Assembly (NCBI GenBank): GCA_002436415.1
Contig: DJMA01000047.1
Coordinates: 1 to 41,124, forward strand
From: Bdellovibrionaceae bacterium UBA6502
GTDB lineage: Bacteria > Bdellovibrionota > Bdellovibrionia > Bdellovibrionales > UBA840
Direction of reading: 5' to 3'
DNA: 41,124 bases
The notes under the pieces are model-generated. The model was not told where the DNA came from, searched no databases, and saw only the letters and a list, made by a program, of their open reading frames with translations. Made by a program: the position numbers and the translations under genes. Positions 33,049 through 40,767 of the stretch are shown here, in pieces (position 1 is the stretch's first letter; each line of letters starts with the position of its first letter).

Positions 33049-33370
33049 AACTAAAATAACCGACTAAACTCCTCTAATATTTGAATATAAACTCTAAAAC
33101 CTCAGAACAAATGTTTTTGTGTTTGAAAGTTTCATAAATTATCCGCTACCTAAGATGCTATTTTTAATGAATGCTTTTTAAGCCTAAAAACTCTCTTTTA
33201 ATTCTTGCAAGCCATGCCACTAAAATAGATAGCCGATCGCTGTACAAAGACTAAACAAAATGACAATTATTGGCATTCTATGTAAAACCGGCTATCTGAG
33301 TTTGCCTTACAATTCGATAGACATTAGGCCGATAAAAGATGAAAATTAGATGGATTACGAGGAGAGAATT
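33049..33370. promoter_or_regulatory. divergent intergenic region with a 9-bp inverted repeat
   Basis: About 320 bp between the GNAT-like gene (minus) and the kinase gene (plus) must hold both promoters. AGATAGCCG (33227-33235) and CGGCTATCT (33289-33297) are perfect inverted repeats 53 bp apart. TTGCCTTACA (33302-33311) also occurs in front of lexA at 7681-7690. I could not identify a convincing promoter. No small gene is supported. Confidence 0.35.
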
Positions 33371-34111
33371 TTGTCGTTCAAGAACTCACGTTTTGAAATT
33401 GAAAAAGGTATCGTATTACAAGATCGCTATATGGTTGAGAAAATGCTTGGTGGTGGTTTTGAAGGTGAAGTTTACCAATGTCGAGAAATGTATACCGGAC
33501 ATATGGTGGCTGCCAAAATATTTTACCCAGAACGCAACAAACAATTTAAGAAAAGTATTATCTATGCAAAAAAGCTAATTAAATTAAGTAGCACCCCAAT
33601 TATCATGGACTACATTTCCCACGAGACTATGTGGCTAGATGGAGTTAAACATGCATGTATTTTTTCGGAATACATAGAAGGGATTTTGCTTAGTGAATTT
33701 TTAGATGACCAAAAAGGAAAACGCCTGGATAGTTTTTTAGCGCTTCACCTACTACACGCTATAGTTCGTGGTGTTGAGCAAATCCACAGAAATGGTGAAT
33801 ATCATGGCGATTTACATTTGGACAATATCATCATCCAAAGAGTGGGACTTGAGTTTAAATTAAAAATCATTGATCTACATCATTGGGGCGACTCTAAAAA
33901 AGACAATCGCGATGAAGATATCATTAAAATCATTCGTATTTTTTATGACCTTTTAGGTGGACCAAAGCATTACCAAAAACTGCCTCCAGCCATTAAAGAG
34001 GTAATTTGTGGTTTAAAGCGAGGTTTAATTTTAAAGAAATTTCGCACAATCACACAACTTCGTAACCACCTTGAACTGATGGAATGGACTGATGGAATCC
34101 TTTACTTTTAA
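33371..34111 (+). CDS. small protein kinase-like protein with shortened activation segment
   Basis: About 246 residues with the order of a Ser/Thr protein kinase: glycine loop MLGGGFEGEVYQC, the ATP lysine near residue 49 in VAAKIFYP, catalytic loop YHGDLHLDNI (aspartate near 147, HRD changed to HGD) and the metal aspartate near 168 in IIDLHHWG (DFG changed to DLH). The activation segment is only about a dozen residues before the helix-F-like DIIKIIRIFYDLLGG, and no APE is visible; the helix-C glutamate is also unclear. TTG at 33371 has GAGGAG six bases upstream; ATG at 33350 has no such signal. It overlaps the PP2C gene by 20 bp, so they act as a pair. Confidence 0.82.
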   Translation: MSFKNSRFEIEKGIVLQDRYMVEKMLGGGFEGEVYQCREMYTGHMVAAKIFYPERNKQFKKSIIYAKKLIKLSSTPIIMDYISHETMWLDGVKHACIFSEYIEGILLSEFLDDQKGKRLDSFLALHLLHAIVRGVEQIHRNGEYHGDLHLDNIIIQRVGLEFKLKIIDLHHWGDSKKDNRDEDIIKIIRIFYDLLGGPKHYQKLPPAIKEVICGLKRGLILKKFRTITQLRNHLELMEWTDGILYF

Positions 34112-34874
34112 TTCTTCTTTAATATTAAACGAAAAAAAATATGGTAGCCATTACTTCCAAACTCAAAACTTTGAGATTGGCTTGTTCTTTCATAGCTACG
34201 CCGATCGCAGTAGTGATGACACTCTTTTTATTTTTGAAAAAGACAACTCCCTTCTAATTGGGGTGGCCGACGGTGCCGGTGGACATCCCAGAGGAGCGGA
34301 TGCCTCGTTTGCAATTGCCTCTTCGATACAAAAAGATTTCAACAAAGATTCTAATTTCGATTTAGTTCGAAGCTTACAAGCTGCCAATCAAGCGGTATTG
34401 GATTTAAAATGTGGCGCAAGAAGCACTTTGAACTTTGCTCTCATTGAAAACGAAAGCTATTACAATTTAAACGTCGGAGATTCCGAGTTAATTCATTGGA
34501 ACACTAAAAAAAGATGTATCTTTAAAAGCACTCCACAAACCACCCCTGGTTTGTTATTTAAAGCAGAAGAAATCGACTCGGAGGAAAACCTAGAACACCC
34601 CTTGCGTTCGCAGGTGTATCATCTCTTAGGAGATACTAACTTAACTTGTGAATCCTCCATTATAACGGATTTAAAACAAGGCCACGGGCTTTTAATCGCA
34701 TCTGATGGAATTCACGACAACTATACCGCTGAGGATCTCATCGAAGCATTTTCAGGCCCAGAGTTTGAAATGCAATTTGTAAATTTCTGTGGTCATTTAG
34801 CTCACCAATTAGATGCCGAAAGTTTGCGATCCATGGACGATTGTTCTTTAATTGTTCTGCGTAAAAAATCATAG
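34092..34874 (+). CDS. PP2C-family protein phosphatase
   Basis: A 260-residue metal-dependent phosphatase. RSSDDTLF near residue 39 corresponds to the first acidic motif, GVADGAGGHPRGADAS (D60, G61) to the metal-binding DGxGG, LLIASDGIHDN to the SDG motif and DDCSLIVL to the final DDxT/S strand. All metal ligands appear present. It starts inside the kinase gene (ATG 34092, GGA six bases before), which strongly suggests a reversible phosphorylation pair. No membrane segment or signal peptide, so it is cytoplasmic. Confidence 0.88.
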   Translation: MESFTFNSSLILNEKKYGSHYFQTQNFEIGLFFHSYADRSSDDTLFIFEKDNSLLIGVADGAGGHPRGADASFAIASSIQKDFNKDSNFDLVRSLQAANQAVLDLKCGARSTLNFALIENESYYNLNVGDSELIHWNTKKRCIFKSTPQTTPGLLFKAEEIDSEENLEHPLRSQVYHLLGDTNLTCESSIITDLKQGHGLLIASDGIHDNYTAEDLIEAFSGPEFEMQFVNFCGHLAHQLDAESLRSMDDCSLIVLRKKS

Positions 34875-34878
34875 CCAC

Positions 34879-34908
34879 AAAAAAAATGCCTCCTTAAAAA
34901 GGAGGCAT
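34879..34908 (-). terminator. terminator of rpiB-ppa
   Basis: ATGCCTCCTT (34886-34895) pairs perfectly with AAGGAGGCAT (34899-34908) around a 3-base loop. On the minus strand it leads into eight T (34886-34879). The plus side has no T-run, although the hairpin may still protect the PP2C message end. Confidence 0.88.
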
Positions 34909-34936
34909 CAGCGAAACTAAAATTTAATTTATTTTT

Positions 34937-35467
34937 TTATTTTGGAAAAGTAGTTTTATAAAGACTAATCGCATCTGCTAATACTTGCTTTGCTTTAGCA
35001 GCACCTTCGAATGGCTTAACACTTACTTCTTTATGTTCAAGAATTTTATAATCCTCAAAGAAACGAGTTAACTCTTTTAAAACGTGAGCCGAAACCTCAT
35101 CGATATCATTGATGTGGTTCCATTGAGGGTCATCGATATGAACCGCTAATATTTTATCGTCTGCCTCTCCGCCGTCGATCATATGCATAACACCAATTGG
35201 ACGAACATCCATTAAACACATTGGTTGAACAGGGTATTGCCCTAAAACCAAAACATCTAAAGGATCTTTGTCATCACAATAAGTCTGTGGAATAAAACCA
35301 TAGTTTGCTGGATAATGAACCGATGAATATAAAACTCGGTCTACACGAAGCATCCCAGAGTCTTTATCAAGCTCATATTTATTTTTAGAACCACGAGGTA
35401 CTTCAATTACTGCTATTACTTTTTCAGGTGGGTTCTCACCTACTCCAATGTCATGCCATGGATTCAT
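34937..35467 (-). CDS. ppa: inorganic pyrophosphatase
   Basis: Hydrolyses pyrophosphate released by biosynthesis. A family I enzyme of 176 residues: EVPRGSKNKYELDKDSG, HYPANYGFIPQTY and the signature DDKDPLDVLVL with its three metal aspartates; KPFEGAAKAK lies near the end. It is 17 bp downstream of rpiB on the same strand and is followed by a strong terminator. Confidence 0.97.
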   Translation of the reverse strand: MNPWHDIGVGENPPEKVIAVIEVPRGSKNKYELDKDSGMLRVDRVLYSSVHYPANYGFIPQTYCDDKDPLDVLVLGQYPVQPMCLMDVRPIGVMHMIDGGEADDKILAVHIDDPQWNHINDIDEVSAHVLKELTRFFEDYKILEHKEVSVKPFEGAAKAKQVLADAISLYKTTFPK

Positions 35468-35484
35468 TGTTTAACTCCTTAATA

Positions 35485-35919
35485 TTAATTTACCGCTTTC
35501 GATAACTTATCTACTCTTCTTTGGTGCCTTCCGCCTTCAAAATCTGTATTTAGGAAAATTTTTACCATTTGTGTGGCAGCATCAAGCTCGCAAAATCTTG
35601 ACCCTAAACAAAGCACATTCGCATCATTGTGTAAACGAGAAAGCTCGGTAATTTCGTTATTATAGCAAAGCGCTGCTCGAATATGAGGATATTTATTGGC
35701 TCGAATTGCCATCCCCTGCCCTGATCCACAAATTAGAATTGCCCTATCACTTCCATCCTCTGAAAGCTCCTTTGCCAGAGCATCGGCTAAGTCAGGATAA
35801 TCTACTGAATCCGCAGACTTTGTACCCAAGTCTATCCATTCGATGTTTAAAAAATAAGACTTAATTTTTTCCTTTAAATCAAAGCCCGCGTGGTCAGATG
35901 CGATAAAAAGCTTTTGCAT
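35485..35919 (-). CDS. rpiB: ribose-5-phosphate isomerase B
   Basis: Interconverts ribose 5-phosphate and ribulose 5-phosphate. IASDHAGFDLKE opens the 144-residue chain, with D9 and H10, the catalytic cysteine C64 in ICGSGQGMAIRANK, and LSRLHNDANVLCLGSRF before the C-terminus. GGAGG precedes ATG at 35919. It is first of two genes with ppa. The 300 bp on its other side lead to glyA. Confidence 0.96.
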   Translation of the reverse strand: MQKLFIASDHAGFDLKEKIKSYFLNIEWIDLGTKSADSVDYPDLADALAKELSEDGSDRAILICGSGQGMAIRANKYPHIRAALCYNNEITELSRLHNDANVLCLGSRFCELDAATQMVKIFLNTDFEGGRHQRRVDKLSKAVN

Positions 35920-36222
35920 TTAGGCCTCCAAATTTATACCCCAAAAGGTAAACAGATTATAAGCCATTAGCAAGGAGAAAGCTCACCCCAGTAGCTAAGC
36001 AAACAAAAGCATCAATTTTTATGAAGCTAGTCTCTCTTAAAGCAATTTCCATTGAGAAATTTGATCCAAATAAACAATTTAAGAGTGGCCAAAAAAGATG
36101 TAAGAGCTGACTTCATAAGTGCCCTGAGAATAACGCAGCGTGGATTCAACAGGCAGCAGTTACCTTTTAGAGGAAAGAATGATAGTTTGGTGGCCAAATA
36201 TTCATTACCAGGAGGCCTAAGC
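35920..36222. promoter_or_regulatory. rpiB/glyA divergent region and glyA leader
   Basis: About 300 bp with both promoters. TTTGG/CCAAA (36186-36190 with 36194-36198), extended by GAAT/ATTC (36177-36180 with 36200-36203), forms a hairpin seven bases before the glyA ribosome-binding site AGGAGG. TGCC/GGCA and CTG/CAG pairings are possible around 36110-36160. I found no recognisable glycine, ZTP or THF riboswitch core. The glyA frame is open upstream to 36052, but that stretch lacks family similarity. Confidence 0.4.
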
Positions 36223-37470
36223 GTGTCATTCATTGAAAAACAAGATCCAGAAATTTATGCAGCCATTCAAAAAGAAATTAATCGACAAGAATTTGAACTA
36301 GAAATGATCGCCTCTGAAAATTTAGTTAGTCCAGCTGTAATGGAAGCGCAAGGCTCGGTTCTTACGAACAAATACGCCGAGGGGTACCCTGGAAAAAGAT
36401 ATTACGGCGGCTGTGAAAATGTTGATGTAGTAGAAAGCCTCGCCATTGAAAGAGCCAAAAAAATCTATGGCGCTGATCATGCCAATGTGCAACCCCATAG
36501 TGGATCACAAGCAAACATGGCAGTATACTTAGCAGAAGCCAAACCTGGCGATAGCGTTTTAGGAATGGATTTATCGCATGGTGGTCACCTTACTCACGGT
36601 AGCCCAGTAAACTTTTCTGGTAGCCTTTACCAAGCCCACTCTTATGGTATCAATCCAGAAACAGGTCGAATTGACTACAATCAAATTCGCGAAAAAGCCA
36701 AAGAGGTAAAACCTAGAATTTTAATCGCGGGCTATTCCGCCTATCCTCGCGAATTAGATTACGAAGCTTTTCGATCTATCGCCGACGAAGTGGGAGCCAC
36801 TTTATTGGTAGATATGGCCCATTTTGCTGGCTTGGTTGCTGGTGGTCATTTAAATAACCCTGTGCCTTTTGCAGACTATGTAACCACAACCACCCATAAA
36901 ACCCTTCGCGGTCCACGTGGCGGCATGATTTTATGCACAGAAGAAAAGGCAAAGAAAATTAACTCTAAAATTTTTCCTGGCTCACAAGGTGGACCACTAG
37001 AACATGTGATTGCTGGTAAAGCCATAGCTTTTGGCGAAGCCTTAAAGCCTGAATTTAAAGACTACACAGCTCAAGTTATTAAAAACGCTAAAGCCTGCGC
37101 CGAAGGATTGTTAGAAAATGGCATAAATTTGGTAACCGGAGGAACTGACAACCACTTACTACTTTTAGATTTAAGTGACAGAGAGGTTACCGGAAAAGAA
37201 GCGGAAGATGCTTTAGGTAAAGCTGGCATTACAGTAAATAAAAATACCGTTCCAAACGAAAAAAGAAGCCCTTTTGTTACCAGTGGCGTAAGAATTGGAA
37301 CTCCTGCACTTAGTACACGCGGAATGAAAGAAGCAGAAATGAAACAAATTGCACTTTGGATTTCCCAAGTCATTGATCGTCCAACGGATGAGAATATGCT
37401 AAAAGAAATCAAAAGTAGCATTCACGAAATGTGTACTAAATTCCCTCTATACCCTCACTTACAAGGATAA
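36223..37470 (+). CDS. glyA: serine hydroxymethyltransferase
   Basis: Pyridoxal-phosphate enzyme making glycine and methylene-tetrahydrofolate from serine. Family landmarks are IASENLVSPAVMEAQGS, NKYAEGYPGKRYYGGCE, NVQPHSGSQANMAVY, DMAHFAGLVAGG and the PLP lysine K226 in TTTTHKTLRGPRGG. The GTG start at 36223 has AGGAGG seven bases upstream and gives the family-type length of 415 residues. pyrC begins 3 bp after its stop. Confidence 0.97.
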   Translation: MSFIEKQDPEIYAAIQKEINRQEFELEMIASENLVSPAVMEAQGSVLTNKYAEGYPGKRYYGGCENVDVVESLAIERAKKIYGADHANVQPHSGSQANMAVYLAEAKPGDSVLGMDLSHGGHLTHGSPVNFSGSLYQAHSYGINPETGRIDYNQIREKAKEVKPRILIAGYSAYPRELDYEAFRSIADEVGATLLVDMAHFAGLVAGGHLNNPVPFADYVTTTTHKTLRGPRGGMILCTEEKAKKINSKIFPGSQGGPLEHVIAGKAIAFGEALKPEFKDYTAQVIKNAKACAEGLLENGINLVTGGTDNHLLLLDLSDREVTGKEAEDALGKAGITVNKNTVPNEKRSPFVTSGVRIGTPALSTRGMKEAEMKQIALWISQVIDRPTDENMLKEIKSSIHEMCTKFPLYPHLQG

Positions 37471-37473
37471 CTT

Positions 37474-38793
37474 ATGCATACTTACCTTTTTGTAGATGCC
37501 GATATTTATTTTGACGGAAAACTACAGAAAATGAATCTAGGCGTAACCGGCAATAAAATTTCTTATGTCGGTTACGATAAACCTGAGGCCAAGGAAGAAA
37601 TTTCTATGCGAGGGCTTAGTATTTTCCCTGGCTTTATTGACTCTCAAGTTCATTTTAGAGAGCCTGGTTTAACCCACAAAGAAGACATCGAGCATGGTTC
37701 TCGAGGAGCGGCACTAGGTGGCATCACTGGCTTTTTTGAGATGCCAAACACGAAGCCTCCAACCATTAGCAAAGAGACTATGCAAGACAAACTAAACATA
37801 GCTGACCGAGTCTCTTTTACCAATTACGCTTTTTACGCGGGAGCAACTAAGGAAAACATCACTGAACTTGACGAGATCAGAAAAATGCCTGGTGTATGTG
37901 GCATAAAAATTTTCATGGGCTCTAGCACCGGAAGCTTGCTTTTATCACAAGACAGCGAAATAGAAAAAGTATTAGCCAGCGTAAACTCCCCCATCGCAGT
38001 TCACTCAGAAGATGAGGACATGTTGGTTGAAAGAAAACACATAGCCGAAGATGCAAAAAATGTTTTTGCTCACCCTAAGTGGCGCAATCACGAAGTAGCA
38101 ATGACATCGACCAAAAGGCTGATTGCTCTAGCTGAAAAGACCAATAAAAAAATTCACATTCTTCACATTACAACAAGTGATGAAATCGAATATTTAAGCA
38201 ACAAAAAACACATTTGTAGTTTTGAGCTTACCCCTCAACACTTAAGCCTCTCTGCTCCAGAAGCTTATGAAAAGCTGGGTACATTTGCACAAATGAACCC
38301 TCCCATTCGTGATAAGAGCCACACCAATGCTCTATGGAAAGCGGTTGAACAAAAAAGCTTCGATGTTTTTGGAAGTGATCACGCTCCTCACACAAAAGAG
38401 GAAAAGAAAAAAGCTTACCCAGAAAGCCCTAGTGGAATGCCCGGAGTACAAACCATGCTACCTGTCTTATTGACTCATGTCATTGATGGCAAGTTGCCAA
38501 TGGACACCTTAGTGAATGCACTTACTAAAAATGTCGCAGAGGTTTTTGGACTAAGAGAAACTCCAGAAATTAAAGAAGGTAACACAGCCAACTTAAGTGT
38601 TTTTGATCTCAAAACAGAACGTACAATTCGTCATGAGTGGATGGAAAACAAATCAGCTTGGACTCCATTCGATGGTTTCAAAGCCAAAGCATGGCCGATT
38701 CACACATTGATAAATGGTGGCTTTGCAGTTAGAGATGAAAAACTTTGTTTAAAACAAGGCAGAAAGTATCTCTTCGAACACAATTTAGGCTAG
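37474..38793 (+). CDS. pyrC: dihydroorotase
   Basis: Cyclises carbamoyl-aspartate in pyrimidine synthesis. Metal and substrate residues are in place: H60-F-R62 (DSQVHFREPG), carboxylated lysine K145 (CGIKIFMGS), H177 (AVHSED), H231 (IHILHITT) and D302 (GSDHAPHT), with MPNTKPPT for substrate binding. The 439-residue length and K145 indicate the class I long form. AAGGA in the end of glyA precedes the ATG. A terminator-like hairpin follows at 38835-38878. Confidence 0.95.
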   Translation: MHTYLFVDADIYFDGKLQKMNLGVTGNKISYVGYDKPEAKEEISMRGLSIFPGFIDSQVHFREPGLTHKEDIEHGSRGAALGGITGFFEMPNTKPPTISKETMQDKLNIADRVSFTNYAFYAGATKENITELDEIRKMPGVCGIKIFMGSSTGSLLLSQDSEIEKVLASVNSPIAVHSEDEDMLVERKHIAEDAKNVFAHPKWRNHEVAMTSTKRLIALAEKTNKKIHILHITTSDEIEYLSNKKHICSFELTPQHLSLSAPEAYEKLGTFAQMNPPIRDKSHTNALWKAVEQKSFDVFGSDHAPHTKEEKKKAYPESPSGMPGVQTMLPVLLTHVIDGKLPMDTLVNALTKNVAEVFGLRETPEIKEGNTANLSVFDLKTERTIRHEWMENKSAWTPFDGFKAKAWPIHTLINGGFAVRDEKLCLKQGRKYLFEHNLG

Positions 38794-38830
38794 ACTAAAT
38801 TCCTAAATTTTATACGAAACGCTTATTTGG

Positions 38831-38839
38831 TGATAAAAT
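38831..38839 (+). promoter_or_regulatory. extended -10 promoter of the M23 lipoprotein gene
   Basis: TG-A-TAAAAT (38831-38839) matches the extended -10 consensus with one mismatch. Transcription is expected seven bases on, at 38846, which is the A of the ATG, so the message would be leaderless. There is no good -35 at normal distance, as is usual for extended -10 promoters. Confidence 0.45.
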
Positions 38840-38878
38840 AGAGGCATGAGAAAGCTAATCTTATGCCTCTTATTTTTT
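38835..38878 (+). terminator. terminator-like hairpin containing the M23 gene start codon
   Basis: AGAGGCAT (38840-38847) pairs perfectly with ATGCCTCT (38863-38870), and AAAAT (38835-38839) with ATTTT (38872-38876) across one bulged T; then T continues to 38878. The left arm contains the ribosome-binding site and start codon of the M23 gene, the right arm its codons 6-11. Messages reading through from pyrC would form it; a transcript starting at 38846 would not. Confidence 0.6.
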
Positions 38879-39334
38879 AGTCTCAGCTCTTGTACCAGCT
38901 ATCGTGGTATGAACAATTACAAGAGCGCAAGATACCGATCTGAAACATACAATGGACATAAAAATATTCAACTTGGCTACCCTTTGAGGAAGTTTAGAAT
39001 CACAAGAGGCTTTGCTCCTTACAAAAAATCACACTATGGAGTAGATTTCGCAGCCCCTCGGGGCAACAGTGTTTTTAGCACTCACTCAGGAAGAGTAATC
39101 TATACTGGGAGTTCCTTTCGAGGCTACGGAAAGCTAGTGATTATCGAGCACCCTAATGGATACGCTAGTTTCTACGCTCACCTCGATCGAATCAACACAA
39201 AGCTTGGCGCACTAGTCGATCAAGGGCAAAGGATTGGTTTGGTTGGAGACACTGGAAACGCCCGAGGAGTTCACCTACACTACGAACTTAGAATTGACGA
39301 AAAAGCCGCTGACCCTAGCCCCTATTTTTTATAA
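38846..39334 (+). CDS. M23 (LytM-like) peptidase lipoprotein
   Basis: Probable murein endopeptidase anchored to a membrane by lipid. The signal peptide ends in the lipobox LSSC (residues 13-16). The zinc site is complete: H63-x3-D67 (HYGVDFAAP), H112 in SFYAHL and H143-x-H145 in GVHLHYEL. At 162 residues it is little more than the catalytic domain, with no LysM or coiled coil. No spare Shine-Dalgarno distance exists (GAGG is one base before ATG), in line with a leaderless start. Activity on self or prey wall cannot be told apart. Confidence 0.92.
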   Translation: MRKLILCLLFFSLSSCTSYRGMNNYKSARYRSETYNGHKNIQLGYPLRKFRITRGFAPYKKSHYGVDFAAPRGNSVFSTHSGRVIYTGSSFRGYGKLVIIEHPNGYASFYAHLDRINTKLGALVDQGQRIGLVGDTGNARGVHLHYELRIDEKAADPSPYFL

Positions 39335-39419
39335 TTAAAAATCAAACTAACACTAAGACAAAGGTCTAAAGACACAGTGAGGCCTGCTTTTTTTTACAAA
39401 AGCAGACTATCATTTATAT

Positions 39420-40400
39420 ATGAAGAAGCTTTTCATTTTCGTGTTTTTTTGCAGCCTTAGCCCAAACTTTTTTAAACCTTCCCTGCACGCCCAGGAAGTG
39501 AAAAAACCAGAATCAAAAGATCAATCTTTGAGAAAAAAGAGCCAAAGCACTTCTGCTAATAAAAAAAACGAAGCAACAAAAAAGGCCACCGAATCTAAAA
39601 AAGAAAAGAGCCAGACAAAAAGAATTTCAACTCAAGATTTACCTTCAAAGTTAAGCATACAAAAAAGCAATGAGATCATTGAAGAGATAAGAAACCAAAA
39701 TCCAGGTTCGGATCGCTACATAGGATTACGAATGGGAACCATTCAGATTCTATCCAATATCACAGGCCTAGAAACTTCCGCCGACAAAACTCTCTTAAGC
39801 ACTGGTGCAGATATTAATTTTAGAGTTTGGAGAAACTGGTATTTTGAAGCCATATACACCGAACACCTAAATAGCATCAACCCTAGCGAATTTTCGGGAA
39901 GCCCTAGCAGAACATTGAGTGATATCTATTACAAGACCCTAGACATTGGGATAAAATATCGATTTGTTCTCGATGAAACCAAACCGGCAAACTTCTTAGG
40001 ATTTCGTATTTTAAAACACAAAACAGAAAATAATTTTGAATTGGCCGACCCAAGTTCATCCATCATTATAAACGAGTACGAAGGAATGACTTTTGGTGTT
40101 GAAAAAGGAATTCCTATTACCGACCGATTAGGAATTAATGCCTCACTTGATATGATCTCCATAACAGGCATTGCCCAGGAATCCGATTTTACAGTGGAAG
40201 AAAAAGGCTTAGGCTTTGTAGTTCGCGGAGAGCTGTATTACAACCTACATTTTTTCGGACGAAAATGGCGCACAAGCCTTGCCTACTGGCAAAGTGGAAT
40301 GATTAACGAGTTTAGTTCTGCAGATAGAGATTTATTTGAAAGACAAAATTTAGTACTAACTTATCGAATGATTTCTGGCGCATTCGCCATGACTTTTTAA
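39420..40400 (+). CDS. outer-membrane beta-barrel protein with charged N-terminal linker
   Basis: A 326-residue protein: signal peptide (about 1-24, ending LHAQE), a Lys/Ser/Thr-rich low-complexity linker to about residue 75, then a barrel of about 220 residues with alternating strands (YIGLRMGTIQIL, WYFEAIYTEHL, LDIGIKYRF) and a terminal SGAFAMTF. The family is not recognised. No ribosome-binding site precedes the ATG; TATCAT at 39408-39413 would start a leaderless message at the A of ATG. A hairpin CTGCTTTT/AAAAGCAG (39384-39405) lies upstream without a T-run. Confidence 0.75.
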   Translation: MKKLFIFVFFCSLSPNFFKPSLHAQEVKKPESKDQSLRKKSQSTSANKKNEATKKATESKKEKSQTKRISTQDLPSKLSIQKSNEIIEEIRNQNPGSDRYIGLRMGTIQILSNITGLETSADKTLLSTGADINFRVWRNWYFEAIYTEHLNSINPSEFSGSPSRTLSDIYYKTLDIGIKYRFVLDETKPANFLGFRILKHKTENNFELADPSSSIIINEYEGMTFGVEKGIPITDRLGINASLDMISITGIAQESDFTVEEKGLGFVVRGELYYNLHFFGRKWRTSLAYWQSGMINEFSSADRDLFERQNLVLTYRMISGAFAMTF

Positions 40401-40446
40401 AGTTTTATCTACAAAAAAAATAAATTACAGATGCATATTGAATTGC

Positions 40447-40767
40447 TTAATGAGCGGAACGGTTTTGTTTTTTGCCCATGGAAACACTCTCGTCTGGCGA
40501 GGTCTCATCCATATGAATCCACTCAGCATAAAGCTCATCCACAAGCTCACTGAGGTCATTTAGTTCATTAAAGGCAGCTTTTAAAAACTGACAGTCTTGT
40601 TTTTTTGCACGATCGACCATTTCCCCTTTCCAGGTTTCAATCATCTCTTCGGCCATTTGAATTCGTTCTTCCATACGACGAAAATCGGATTCCTTGAAAG
40701 TCTCTTCGTCCTCTTTCATATGAGGATGAATCAAAAACATAAAATCTTCTGGTCGCTGTTTGTTCAA
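40447..40767 (-). CDS. small acidic protein of unknown function
   Basis: A 106-residue, Glu/Asp/Met-rich, mostly helical protein (RRMEERIQMAEEMIETWKGE), with a short basic tail. No signal peptide, so probably cytoplasmic. I do not recognise a family. The start is TTG at 40767 with GGAG six bases upstream, which supports translation. It converges on the beta-barrel gene. Confidence 0.6.
   Translation of the reverse strand: MNKQRPEDFMFLIHPHMKEDEETFKESDFRRMEERIQMAEEMIETWKGEMVDRAKKQDCQFLKAAFNELNDLSELVDELYAEWIHMDETSPDESVSMGKKQNRSAH

Noticed and set aside
33339..33578. 79-codon frame overlapping the kinase start
   Set aside because: It is in another frame from a gene with clear kinase motifs and has no ribosome-binding site.
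36052..36222. 57-codon in-frame extension of glyA
   Set aside because: GTG at 36223 with AGGAGG gives the normal GlyA start and length; the extension has no family similarity and lies in the leader region.
35940..36222. Possible glycine, ZTP or THF riboswitch before glyA
   Set aside because: Characteristic core sequences of these classes were not found; only short hairpins are present.
39384..39405. CTGCTTTT/AAAAGCAG hairpin before the beta-barrel gene as a terminator of the M23 gene
   Set aside because: No T-run follows the stem on either strand, so it is not a standard terminator.
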